In this document: positions 47,172-55,935 of the stretch, piece by piece
How positions within the stretch are numbered: position 1 is the stretch's first letter
How the letters are laid out: every line of letters begins with the position of its first letter
Source: Promethearchaeota archaeon
GTDB taxonomy: Archaea; Asgardarchaeota; Lokiarchaeia; Sigyniarchaeales; SOKP01
Length of the DNA stretch: 64,000 nt
Assembly (NCBI GenBank): GCA_019894975.1
Contig: JAGXNO010000002.1
Span: 1 to 64,000, forward strand
Direction of reading: 5' to 3'
Notes under the pieces: model-generated
The model's input: the letters and a program-made list of their open reading frames with translations, nothing else
What the model was told of the DNA's origin: nothing
Database searches by the model: none
Translations under genes and position numbers: made by a program

Positions 47172-47972
47172 TTGAGGAAACTTGTATTTTATACGATATT
47201 TTGGATTTTACTGGTAAATATTTCCATAGTCTCATCTTTTTATATCATTAGTGGGCATGGTGCTGCAGAGGAGATTAATCCGGATTTTGGAAATGCCCCT
47301 ATAATAGATGGAAATATAGATGATTCAACAAATGAATGGAAGGAAGCTGTAAAAATTGAGATTCAATTAATAGATTTGTCAATAGATTTGTGGGTGATGC
47401 AAACCAATCGTGAACTTTTTATATCAATACAACTAGACCTACAGTCTGGTTATCACAATACAACTGAGTTTTTTGGGTTATTACTATCTACAAATTCTTC
47501 GGAGAATATAGAGGATTTTATCGATGCGAAATTTATACAGTTTACGAATATAAGTGCTAACAGTTTTGTCTATCTTGATTATTACATTAATAATAGCTTG
47601 TTTTTAAATGATACAAGATATGATGGAGATGGTGCGGCGAAATTAGAAGGGGATATATCCACTTATGAATTTTCTATTCCAATTGGACAAACAGACATAA
47701 ATGGTGAAAATGAGGATTCAATATTCGATTATGAAGAGAGCTATGCCCTTAACGTAACCTATGGAGATAATCCTGCTTATCCTCAAGGTATTAAAAAAAG
47801 CGAAATCGTGCTTATTAATATTAATGCACCAGGTGAAAAAAAAATTATAATAACTTCACTAGTGCTTATAGTCTTGTCAATAATTGTATACAGTAGCATT
47901 GCGGTTTTATTTGGATTCTATATTTATAAAATGGTCAAATTGAAAGAAAAAATTAAAAGATTAAGAAGTTAA
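47172..47972 (+). CDS. Secreted, membrane-anchored CBM9-like protein
   Basis: This 266-residue protein has a signal sequence (LVFYTIFWILLVNISIVSSF) and an extracellular beta domain with PIIDGNIDDSTNEWKEA, a pattern of carbohydrate-binding-module-9/DOMON-like domains. A C-terminal membrane helix (about 225-252) is followed by a basic tail. The start is TTG at 47172. It is directly followed, after 1 base, by a small membrane protein, likely co-expressed. Confidence 0.7.
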   Translation: MRKLVFYTIFWILLVNISIVSSFYIISGHGAAEEINPDFGNAPIIDGNIDDSTNEWKEAVKIEIQLIDLSIDLWVMQTNRELFISIQLDLQSGYHNTTEFFGLLLSTNSSENIEDFIDAKFIQFTNISANSFVYLDYYINNSLFLNDTRYDGDGAAKLEGDISTYEFSIPIGQTDINGENEDSIFDYEESYALNVTYGDNPAYPQGIKKSEIVLININAPGEKKIIITSLVLIVLSIIVYSSIAVLFGFYIYKMVKLKEKIKRLRS

Positions 47973-47973
47973 A

Positions 47974-48390
47974 ATGTCAAAAGTACCCAAAGATCAAATA
48001 AAAGAGCAAAAGTCAAAGATCAGAAGAAGGTCTGATGATAAATTTGCCTACCGAACAACTATAATTTCCTGTATCCTCGGTATAATTTTCTATGTAATTT
48101 CATTCATTTTTAATGCAGATTTAATACCCTTATTTACAGAAAATAATATTTTATTTAACCTCCTAGATATTGTGATAAAAATTATTGCGATTCTCCTATT
48201 TTTTCTATTCATGATGATAAGCATAGGAAATTATAAGGAATTAACGGGTAACCCACTAGGTTGGAAGGAACTATTACTATTATTCGTTCTATCTTTAGGT
48301 CAAACGCTATTAAATCTTTTAGTGTTTTCACTTACTTTAATTGGCCTGTTAATTATTGTGATTTATTTTTATTTAGTCCAGGAACCATAA
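47974..48390 (+). CDS. Small membrane protein, three to four helices
   Basis: This 138-residue protein has a basic N-terminus (KSKIRRRSDDK) and about three to four hydrophobic segments. It is not recognised. It begins 1 base after the CBM9-like gene and 13 bases before the GDPD gene, suggesting one transcript. Confidence 0.65.
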   Translation: MSKVPKDQIKEQKSKIRRRSDDKFAYRTTIISCILGIIFYVISFIFNADLIPLFTENNILFNLLDIVIKIIAILLFFLFMMISIGNYKELTGNPLGWKELLLLFVLSLGQTLLNLLVFSLTLIGLLIIVIYFYLVQEP

Positions 48391-48403
48391 AAAATAAGAA
48401 ATA

Positions 48404-49147
48404 ATGATTTCTAACTTTCTATTTATAGGACACAGAGGTACTAGAATCAATGTTGATGAAAATACAATTTTAGCTTTCAGTAAAGCATTAGAATATGGTG
48501 CAAATTGCGTTGAACTTGATGTTCGCAAAACAAAAGATGGAAAACTAGTTGTATTACACGACTCAGCCATAGACAGAACCACAAATGGATCTGGATTATT
48601 AAATGATTATACTCTTACAGAAATTCGTAAATTCAAAACAAAAATCCAACACTCTGAAATCCCCTTGCTAACAGAAGTCTTAGATGCTTTAAAAGGAAAG
48701 ATTAAATTTATGATTGATTTAAAAGAAACAAACTTACTTGAAGATCTCTCCAAATTTATAAGAAAAAATGATATTTTAGAAGAATGCATTATTAGTGGAA
48801 GAATCTTAACAGACCTGTTAGAATTTAAAAGGATTTATCCCCAAAGTAAAATCTGTTACAACATTACTAAAGGTCAAGGATTATCTTTTAATAATTTCAT
48901 GAATTTAGGTACGAATGAAATAATTAGATTAAATTTTGACTTAATAAGCCTGCATTCAAGCTCAGTATCACAAGAATTTATTGAGTTATGTCATAAAAAT
49001 GATATTAAGTCCTTATCATGGGATTTTCTCAATTACGATAACCCATTGCAAAAAATACAATCTATGATTAATCTAGGTATCGATGGTATTCTATTTGATA
49101 ATCACAATTATATCCCCCAAATAAAAAGGTGGCGAAATCGACTTTAA
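48404..49147 (+). CDS. Glycerophosphodiester phosphodiesterase
   Basis: This 247-residue GDPD-family enzyme has catalytic FIGHRGTRINVDENT, ELDVRKTKDGKLVVLHD (Glu, Asp, His) and the late KSLSWDFLNYDNP and GIDGILFDN. It cleaves glycerophosphodiesters to an alcohol and glycerol phosphate. It is a soluble enzyme with no signal peptide. It ends the short plus-strand operon from 47172, convergent with the Rqc2-like gene. Confidence 0.9.
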   Translation: MISNFLFIGHRGTRINVDENTILAFSKALEYGANCVELDVRKTKDGKLVVLHDSAIDRTTNGSGLLNDYTLTEIRKFKTKIQHSEIPLLTEVLDALKGKIKFMIDLKETNLLEDLSKFIRKNDILEECIISGRILTDLLEFKRIYPQSKICYNITKGQGLSFNNFMNLGTNEIIRLNFDLISLHSSSVSQEFIELCHKNDIKSLSWDFLNYDNPLQKIQSMINLGIDGILFDNHNYIPQIKRWRNRL

Positions 49148-49149
49148 CC

Positions 49150-51201
49150 TTAAGATTTTACCATAGAGGAACCAGTAGGAAGAAATAAAATTATATCATC
49201 TATAGATAAGATTTCTACCCATTTCTTTAGATCTTTTTCTACATTTTTAAGATAGAATGATTTAATTTCTTTAGCTATTCTTCCTGCTGTTAAATTACTC
49301 GATTTAGATGGTATGAGTGTAACTGTAACATTTGTCTGCTTTTTGATAGCTACTTCAGGACCTCCAATAATTTTAGGGTATAAAATATCCCTTTCAGTGC
49401 TTGATCCTCCATTTAATTCGGCAAATATTAAACCAATGGTTATTTCGGTTTTTACATTTTTTATAAGATTCTTCTTTCCTGAGATTATAAACGATCCTTT
49501 TTGTAAGTATTCTCCTGAGGGGGGTGTTTTACTTAGTTGAGTTGGTTCTACATAGAATATATCCACAACACCCCAGTTCTCTTTCCAAGCTCGTGAATAA
49601 CTAGCAACAAACTCTGCAGCTTCATTAATTGTTTCAGGTGTAATTTCCTTATTATTTGGATTTTTAATCACTACAAAAGGTGAACCTGGAAAGCTTGTAT
49701 GAAACACTAAATCATTTCCGTCCAAATGCTTTTTGAAGATTATTTCATTTGAAGTGGCATCTCTTCCACCAATAATTAAAAAACCATCAGATGAATTAAA
49801 CCATCTGAATTTTTCATACCACTTTTTCTTGGGTTTTTTGATTAGGAAATCAATTCCAAGGTCAATAGAATCTTTTTTAAGTATTAATTTTTCAATCTTT
49901 TGTTTTGTTTCATTCATCGCAATAACCGTACCCTTAATCTTCTTTTCAGCTTTTTTTCCTTTCGAATAAATCGAATTTGCGTTTTCTCCAAGACTTTTCC
50001 TTAAATCTAAATAAACTTCATTTTCATTGACTCTTATTAAAAGCTGGTTCATTGCGGGTAAAACTTTTTCAAAAAATTCTGCTCCATCCAACCCTTGAAT
50101 TTTTGCTTGTTGTAATTTTTCATTGATTTCTTCCCAATTAAATCCCTTTTTTCTTGCGTTAAATACAACTGATAAAAGTTTTTCAAGACTATTGAAATTA
50201 GCATAGAGAAAATCTCCTATAGTATAATACTTTTTCTTTTTCATTTTCAGCTCCTTAAGGTACTCCTGTTGATTTTCCAAAATTTTCTCTTGATTTTCAA
50301 TTTGTTTAATTACTGCTTGATCTTTTGGAGTTTTAATAGCGTTATAGTCAATCTTTGAATAAAAATCATCAACGGCAGCATTGAAAGTAGGGAATCTTAT
50401 CTTCTCAAAGTCTTTATAAATTTCAGTTTCGAAGGGTAAAACAGTAACTTCATTCCCTTGTTCGTCACTAATAATATGTGCATCAATTGATCCAAATAAA
50501 AGCTGATTCCTTAATCCCTTAAATGAATCAAATAAGGCGTTAAAATCTTCTTCACTCAAGTTTTCTCCTAGAATTTTTTTATCAATCCTTGCTCTGTAAC
50601 ATATTTCTTCACTATATAAACCAGAAACTCTCAATTTTCTGGAAATATCTCTCACAATTTCATTATCAGAAGCTTCAAAAAGAGCCACAAAATCCTTCTT
50701 ATTTATTGAGAAAAAATCCTTTTGTTGAGAAATAGGAAAAGAGTATTCTTTTTTTGCTAGAATTGTTCTATCCTTAAATTTCCGGTATTTTTTTGCAATT
50801 ATTATAATATCATTTTGGTCTAAAAGTAGAAAATTCCCCTTATTAAACAACTCAATCACAAATGTCCAAGAACCCTCTTCTCTATCTGTTAATTCAATTA
50901 AAATTATTCTATCGAATTTGTATTGGGTGACACTTAATACTTTTCTATTTTTTAGAAACTTTCTTAATGTTCTAATATATTGACGGGGATATGCGGGAAT
51001 AGGATAATCATATTCTGTTATGTTAATTCGAGAATCTTTTTTAATGATTAAATTTTGTTTCCCTGAAGGCGTATTTATTTTTAAAATTAACAAATCATGG
51101 ACTTCGTAAATGTTAGATATTGTACCTTTTCTTAGGATCGTATCCAATTCTTTGACAATAGCGAATACATCAAAATTAGAGAATTCCTTAGTAATCTTCA
51201 T
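49150..51201 (-). CDS. rqcH: Rqc2/NEMF (NFACT) ribosome quality-control protein
   Basis: This 683-residue NFACT protein recognises stalled large subunits with a nascent chain. The N-terminal NFACT-N domain (residues 1-~150), the central coiled-coil (residues ~280-460) and the NFACT-R/DUF814 domain (RWFNSSDGFLIIGGRDA at about 468-484) are visible in order. Near-complete length for archaeal RqcH. It starts divergent from the small membrane gene at 51276. Confidence 0.93.
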   Translation of the reverse strand: MKITKEFSNFDVFAIVKELDTILRKGTISNIYEVHDLLILKINTPSGKQNLIIKKDSRINITEYDYPIPAYPRQYIRTLRKFLKNRKVLSVTQYKFDRIILIELTDREEGSWTFVIELFNKGNFLLLDQNDIIIIAKKYRKFKDRTILAKKEYSFPISQQKDFFSINKKDFVALFEASDNEIVRDISRKLRVSGLYSEEICYRARIDKKILGENLSEEDFNALFDSFKGLRNQLLFGSIDAHIISDEQGNEVTVLPFETEIYKDFEKIRFPTFNAAVDDFYSKIDYNAIKTPKDQAVIKQIENQEKILENQQEYLKELKMKKKKYYTIGDFLYANFNSLEKLLSVVFNARKKGFNWEEINEKLQQAKIQGLDGAEFFEKVLPAMNQLLIRVNENEVYLDLRKSLGENANSIYSKGKKAEKKIKGTVIAMNETKQKIEKLILKKDSIDLGIDFLIKKPKKKWYEKFRWFNSSDGFLIIGGRDATSNEIIFKKHLDGNDLVFHTSFPGSPFVVIKNPNNKEITPETINEAAEFVASYSRAWKENWGVVDIFYVEPTQLSKTPPSGEYLQKGSFIISGKKNLIKNVKTEITIGLIFAELNGGSSTERDILYPKIIGGPEVAIKKQTNVTVTLIPSKSSNLTAGRIAKEIKSFYLKNVEKDLKKWVEILSIDDIILFLPTGSSMVKS

Positions 51202-51275
51202 AATAGTTTGTCTATTTTTTAGTCTATCAAGTTATATAATTATTTTTATAGTAAATAATATTTATATTAATAATT

Positions 51276-51716
51276 ATGGGAAAACGCAAGAAGGTAGACA
51301 TTAAAAAAAGAAGGCAAAAGTTAATTAAGGAGAAAAAGAAAGAACAGCAAAAAAAATCAGTTAAAGTAGAAAAGAAGTCAACTAAAGAATTAGATATTCG
51401 ATTAGAAAAAGAAACTAAACTATATTGGATACGTGCTATAACTGGTTTCTCAAGTGCGATTATCGGAAGATTATTATTTGGATTAATTGGATGGTTCTTA
51501 TTTTTATGGATGTTAACTTGGTGGTTCGTCTTCCCTTTTGTCGTGAACTTTTTTATTTTTAAGTATGATTTTGTTAAAGAAGAATGGACATGGAAAAATG
51601 TTATTTTACCAGGAATCGGTATATTTTTCTTCTTGTTTATGATCGGAGGTGTTTTTCTTCACACACTTCTCTTTTTTATTCCTGATTTTTCCTCAATTCT
51701 TGAAGTTTTTCTTTAA
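51276..51716 (+). CDS. Unknown membrane protein with basic N-terminus
   Basis: This 146-residue protein starts with a lysine-rich, coiled-coil-like stretch (RKKVDIKKRRQKLIKEKKKE), followed by about two to three membrane helices (residues ~60-95 and 108-135). It is not recognised. It is divergent to rqcH and convergent with pyrI; no operon partner. Confidence 0.6.
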   Translation: MGKRKKVDIKKRRQKLIKEKKKEQQKKSVKVEKKSTKELDIRLEKETKLYWIRAITGFSSAIIGRLLFGLIGWFLFLWMLTWWFVFPFVVNFFIFKYDFVKEEWTWKNVILPGIGIFFFLFMIGGVFLHTLLFFIPDFSSILEVFL

Positions 51717-51733
51717 ACATATTTCATTTTAAC

Positions 51734-52258
51734 TTACAATCGAATTCTTTGCTTCAGTATTTTTTCCTTTTTCTCCTTAGAAGTAAATACAATCTCTTCT
51801 AATTTATAAATCCGTTCACAATAGATACACTGTATCTTTAAAGGTTTTTCTTCAAGGACTGTGAATTCACTTGCTATTGGTTCTTTTTCTGAATTTGAAA
51901 TGCATGTTTGATTAACACAGAGGATCAGTTTTTTTATAATTTTTGGAAGTTTCACTTTCTTCTTTTCAATTACTTTAAAATTCTCAATTAGAGAGATATT
52001 TGCGTTTGGGGAAAGTATCGAAATTTGTTGCATTTGTGTCTCATTTAAAAAGACATTTTCAATTTTGATTATATCTTTTGTCTTATATTTTTTGGAAGAG
52101 ACATTAACACCAATTGTAATTAAATTTTTAGACTCATCAAGACCAGTAAGGTTAAGAATAGTTAGAGCATACCCAGCATCGATATGATCAATGACAGTTC
52201 CCTTTGAAATTTTATCGATTTTTAATTTTTCTTCCATCATTTTCATTAATAAAATCAC
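51734..52258 (-). CDS. pyrI: Aspartate carbamoyltransferase regulatory subunit
   Basis: This ~170-residue protein has the allosteric N-terminal domain (KISKGTVIDHIDAGYALTIL, GVNVSSKKYKTKDIIKIEN) and zinc domain cysteines (CVNQTCI then CIYCERIYK) that pair with the PyrB catalytic subunit in pyrimidine synthesis. The most likely start is the Met at residue 7 (MMEEKL). No pyrB lies in this window, which is unusual since they are often adjacent. Confidence 0.88.
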   Translation of the reverse strand: MILLMKMMEEKLKIDKISKGTVIDHIDAGYALTILNLTGLDESKNLITIGVNVSSKKYKTKDIIKIENVFLNETQMQQISILSPNANISLIENFKVIEKKKVKLPKIIKKLILCVNQTCISNSEKEPIASEFTVLEEKPLKIQCIYCERIYKLEEIVFTSKEKKEKILKQRIRL

Positions 52259-52293
52259 CTTAATTGAAAAAAGTTTTGATATATTTCATCTAT

Positions 52294-53361
52294 TTAAAAG
52301 AGAAGGATCGAGCTAAAAAATAACACAGTTGAAACAATGAAGTTAAAAGATAAATTATCGTCAATTTCTAGATCTAAATAATCAATAATGCCAATAACTA
52401 ACGCTCCTAGAACTGGCATTAAAATCAATCCAAAATGTTTTGGTATGTAAAATCCTCTCAGTGTCAATAACACAACTACTCCTGAGATGAAGGCAACAAT
52501 AACTCCCGCAAATAATCCTTCATAAGTTTTATTTGTATCACGGATTTTTCTTTTCCCGAATGTTCGACCAAATAGATTCGAAGCTGTGTCTCCAATTACG
52601 CCCATAGCCATTGAAGTACAGATTATTAAAGGACCAATTGGTTGAATAAGGCCATACAAAAGAATTATGGAAAAACAACCAATACTCATAGAAATATGGG
52701 GGCCTAACCTCATATGCAATTCCTTTTCTTTTAGTATTTGATTTACAGCTTTTAAAGGATAATATTTTGGTATTAAAATTTTTGTAAAATCAGCAGTTAA
52801 TAATCCTATTAAAGAAACCCCAACTAAGAAAACTACCAAGTTTTGAGTAAAAATCATAATATCATCACCCAATTCAAACATTTCAACAAAGAAGTTTGGC
52901 AAAAATTCTGAGAGATATCTAAAAACATTTTGAACCAGAAAACCTAGCGTGAAATAGAAAAATATAATACCTAATACCACTAAGTGAGTTAATTTTCGAT
53001 ATATATCGTATTTCAATGGTAAAATTTTCAACCTCGATTTGATTTCTTCAAGATTTTTTTTACCCCTTTCAATTTTTCTCTTTTCTCTGATTACTAAAAT
53101 AAAAAAAAGGGGGATAAAAAAAATAATAAAAAGGAGAAATAAAACATCAAAAGGAAATGCAATAAAACGAGTATTTTTTGGATTTATAATATGGATAATA
53201 GACAAATTAATCGTAATCGAAGATATAAATATAATTGAGTTTGCAAGATTGTTTATGAAAGCTCTTTTCTCGCTTTTCTGTTTTGCTAAGTAAGTAATAT
53301 AAAAAAGAATAAAGCTAAAAAAATATAAGAAGCAAACAATAAAAAATGAAAGGGGGTTCAA
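52294..53361 (-). CDS. Polyprenol/dolichol kinase-like membrane enzyme
   Basis: This 355-residue protein has about ten hydrophobic helices. KLTHLVVLG and GDTASNLFGRTFGKRKIRDTN with KTYEGLFAGV match the CTP-dependent polyprenol/dolichol kinase and phosphatidate cytidylyltransferase-like family (SEC59/VTE5). In archaea such enzymes feed lipid or glycosyl-carrier metabolism. It lies 35 bases upstream of pyrI and 105 bases downstream of trpB2. Confidence 0.78.
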   Translation of the reverse strand: MNPLSFFIVCFLYFFSFILFYITYLAKQKSEKRAFINNLANSIIFISSITINLSIIHIINPKNTRFIAFPFDVLFLLFIIFFIPLFFILVIREKRKIERGKKNLEEIKSRLKILPLKYDIYRKLTHLVVLGIIFFYFTLGFLVQNVFRYLSEFLPNFFVEMFELGDDIMIFTQNLVVFLVGVSLIGLLTADFTKILIPKYYPLKAVNQILKEKELHMRLGPHISMSIGCFSIILLYGLIQPIGPLIICTSMAMGVIGDTASNLFGRTFGKRKIRDTNKTYEGLFAGVIVAFISGVVVLLTLRGFYIPKHFGLILMPVLGALVIGIIDYLDLEIDDNLSFNFIVSTVLFFSSILLF

Positions 53362-53436
53362 TAATTACCAATCTCTTGAAAGTTTAATATTTAAAGTATC
53401 CCTAAATTTTAAGATTTTCTCTAAATCAATTAAAAG

Positions 53437-53452
53437 AAAAAAAAAAAAAAAA
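53437..53452 (-). terminator. Poly-T terminator after trpB2
   Basis: A run of 16 A on the plus strand (16 T in the minus transcript) lies about 15 bases past the trpB2 stop, matching the T-rich termination signal of archaeal RNA polymerase. Confidence 0.55.
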
Positions 53453-53466
53453 GAATTTATTATAAT

Positions 53467-54882
53467 TTAAAATTGAGATTCATCAATTTTTGGCATTTCC
53501 TCTGAAGCTAAAGCCCTTTGGATTTCTTCTGTCGGTAATTCGTAGTTTTCTAAATCGCCGGTCATGTAATTTTTATAAGCTAATAAATCAAAGAATCCAT
53601 GACCGCTAAAATTGAACAGAATTACTTTCTTTTCTTTCTCTTCCTTAGCTTTTAAAGCTTGATCGATAGCTTCCTTAATTGCATGGGTTGTTTCGGGAGC
53701 AGGAAGGATTCCTTCTGCTTTTGCAAATTGTAATCCTGCACCTATAGCCTCATTTTGATGATGCATTTCTGCTGAAATTACTTTATTGTTGTACAATATT
53801 GAAACAATAGGAGCAATCCCATGGTATCTCAATCCACCTGCATGAATCGGACTCGGAATAAAAGTGTGACCTAACGTATGCATTTTTACGATCGGACCTT
53901 TCATTGAAGTATCCCCAAAATCCCATCGATATTCACCTTTACAAACGCTAGGGCAAGCCCGCGGCTCTACTCCTATTATTTCCACTTCTGAATTAATTCC
54001 ATTTAATTTATCTTTAGCGAATGGAATCATCAAACCAGCGAAGTTAGATCCACCTCCCATGCATCCAATAACAACATCAGGATTCTTGATCCCAACCTTT
54101 TCTAATTGGAGCTTTGCTTCTTGTCCAATAATTGTTTGATGTAGAAGTACAAAATTCACAACGCTTCCTAAAGAATATCTAATTTTATCGCTCCTTAAAC
54201 TGTGTTCTAGTGCTTCAGAAATTGCAATTCCAAGACTACCAGGATGATCAGGATCTTTGGCTATAAAAGCTTTTCCTGATTCCGTAAGATTCGAAGGGCT
54301 AGCATGAACTTCGGCATCATAAGACCTCATTAAAATTTTCCTACCAGGCTTTTGAATAAAACTAGCTCTTACCATATAAACTGTGCATTTTATGTCAAAT
54401 AAGTTACATCCATACGCCAAACCTGAACCCCATTGACCCGCTCCAGTTTCTGTAACTAACTCTTCTAAACCGTCCTTCTTAGCATAATAGGCTTGAGCGA
54501 TGGCAGTATTAGGTTTATGTGATCCCGTAGGAGATACTGACTCATTTTTATAGAAAATTTTTATATCATCTCCTTCTATTCCTAACTCTTTTTCCAGACC
54601 TAAAGCGCGATGGAGCGGAGTTGGTCTATAGGTGCTAACCAAAATCTCTCTTACCTTATTTGGAATGGGTATTGTTTCTTCTTGAGATACTTCTTGTAAA
54701 ACACATTCTTTGGGAAAAATCGCGAAAGCCATCTCTGGAGGAGCCGGCTTTCCATCCATAGGATTGACCAAAGGAGTCATAGGAGTAGGTAAATCCGGTA
54801 CTATATTTACCCATTCCTTAGGTACTTCATTTGGCTCTAAAAATATCCGTGCTTTGAAATAATCTACCATTTTCTTTACCAC
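53467..54882 (-). CDS. trpB2: Tryptophan synthase beta-like PLP enzyme, TrpB2 type
   Basis: This 471-residue PLP enzyme has the catalytic Lys in SPTGSHKPNTA (around residue 122), ETGAGQWGSGLAYG, the VIGCMGGGSNFAG phosphate loop and the SGHGFFDL end. It carries the TrpB2-specific features (extra N-terminal segment, GRKILMRSYDAEV), which suggests it condenses indole or a related substrate with serine without TrpA. No trpA is nearby. A structured-RNA candidate lies about 140 bases upstream. Confidence 0.9.
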   Translation of the reverse strand: MVKKMVDYFKARIFLEPNEVPKEWVNIVPDLPTPMTPLVNPMDGKPAPPEMAFAIFPKECVLQEVSQEETIPIPNKVREILVSTYRPTPLHRALGLEKELGIEGDDIKIFYKNESVSPTGSHKPNTAIAQAYYAKKDGLEELVTETGAGQWGSGLAYGCNLFDIKCTVYMVRASFIQKPGRKILMRSYDAEVHASPSNLTESGKAFIAKDPDHPGSLGIAISEALEHSLRSDKIRYSLGSVVNFVLLHQTIIGQEAKLQLEKVGIKNPDVVIGCMGGGSNFAGLMIPFAKDKLNGINSEVEIIGVEPRACPSVCKGEYRWDFGDTSMKGPIVKMHTLGHTFIPSPIHAGGLRYHGIAPIVSILYNNKVISAEMHHQNEAIGAGLQFAKAEGILPAPETTHAIKEAIDQALKAKEEKEKKVILFNFSGHGFFDLLAYKNYMTGDLENYELPTEEIQRALASEEMPKIDESQF

Positions 54883-55027
54883 ATAAATTTATTTTCATAC
54901 ATTAAATGTGTATCGTTAAAATATTGGAATTCAACAGTTTAATGCACACCAAAAGCATCGATTTAGTCTTGAAAAAAACTAAAGTATGAGAAATAGTATG
55001 TTTTAATTAAATTTCATCCAATGTGAG

Positions 55028-55084
55028 GGCGTTATCGTGAACGCCAAGGCCACTGCCAGCACCAATTTAGGTTTGAAGCTAGTG
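55028..55084. ncRNA. GC-rich structured RNA candidate upstream of trpB2
   Basis: In a gap of 381 bases (54883-55263), a GC-rich island folds well on either strand. GGCGTT (55028-55033) pairs with AACGCC (55040-55045). A second element has CACT (55051-55054), AGC (55058-55060) and ACC (55061-55063) pairing with AGTG (55081-55084), GCT (55078-55080) and GGT (55070-55072) around AATTTA. On the minus strand it would be in the leader of trpB2, so a regulatory RNA is possible. No riboswitch family is recognised. Confidence 0.45.
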
Positions 55085-55263
55085 TCATGATTAATAATTG
55101 AATGAATAATTTAATATATTGATAATTTTATAGTTCGTTTAAAAAGTTAACTTTTTCTTGCTGACAATTACGTGATATTAGGTTTTAAGTACAAAAAGAT
55201 TTACAGAATTGTCAAAAGAACTACAAAATGTAATTAAATTTGAATAGGTTGTGATTTACATCT

Positions 55264-55797
55264 TTATCTATCTTCGAAGACTTTATAAAGGTTTTTGGCA
55301 GCAATACGCATAACCTTCACGGTCTTCATTAATGTGTCTATAACCGTTCCGGCGCAAACGATCACTAATCGGCCAGCATTTGTAATGATTATGTAGCCAT
55401 TTTCTGCTCTTACAATTACTTCACTTAAATCTTCTTGGAATAATGTTTGGATTGTTGATCTTCCCGTCATCAATAATGCACTAGCAAGTCCACAGAATTG
55501 ATCTCCATCAACATTATATTGGGGAAGAGCTGAAAATGCTATTTGATAACCTTCAGAACTTACAAGCGCAATAGCTTCTATATCTGCATTAGAAGTAATA
55601 AAAGTAATTTGAGGACTAATTTTCTCTATATCTTCTTGATTTATGCCTAAATCGGAACCAAACTGTATGGGTAAACACCTTAAATGCTTAAAGGAATATG
55701 TATCGAATGTTATAATTATAATAATAATATTTCTTATTATATTTTTATATTTTAATTTGGAGAGAGATTTTAGATTGTAACTTTTCCAGTTAGTCAA
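55264..55797 (-). CDS. Roadblock/LC7-domain protein
   Basis: The protein carries one Roadblock domain: ISPQITFITSNADIEAIALVS, GDQFCGLASALLMTGRSTIQ and AENGYIIITNAGRLVIV cover the canonical sheet-helix-sheet layout in the last ~115 residues. The first 45 residues from the nominal ATG at 55797 are low-complexity and implausible. A better start would be an ATA at 55668, preceded by AAGGTG at 6-7 bases, giving 134 residues, but this needs a non-standard start. It is divergent from the large helical protein pair at 55936. Confidence 0.75.
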   Translation of the reverse strand: MTNWKSYNLKSLSKLKYKNIIRNIIIIIITFDTYSFKHLRCLPIQFGSDLGINQEDIEKISPQITFITSNADIEAIALVSSEGYQIAFSALPQYNVDGDQFCGLASALLMTGRSTIQTLFQEDLSEVIVRAENGYIIITNAGRLVIVCAGTVIDTLMKTVKVMRIAAKNLYKVFEDR

Positions 55798-55935
55798 TCT
55801 ATAAACTAATTAAAAATAAATTATAACAATTTTTTGACTTAAGACAATTTATAAATTTTTTAGGAAGAATTGTGCAAAAAGAATTAATACTAAAATTTTA
55901 TTAATTAAACAATTAAGATTTGTATTTATTATACC

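Noticed and set aside
55015-55087. Peptide-like reading frame and GCCACTG motif in the structured island
   Set aside because: The frame has no start codon, and one GCCACTG match is not enough for a cobalamin riboswitch: the B12 box and other core motifs are absent.
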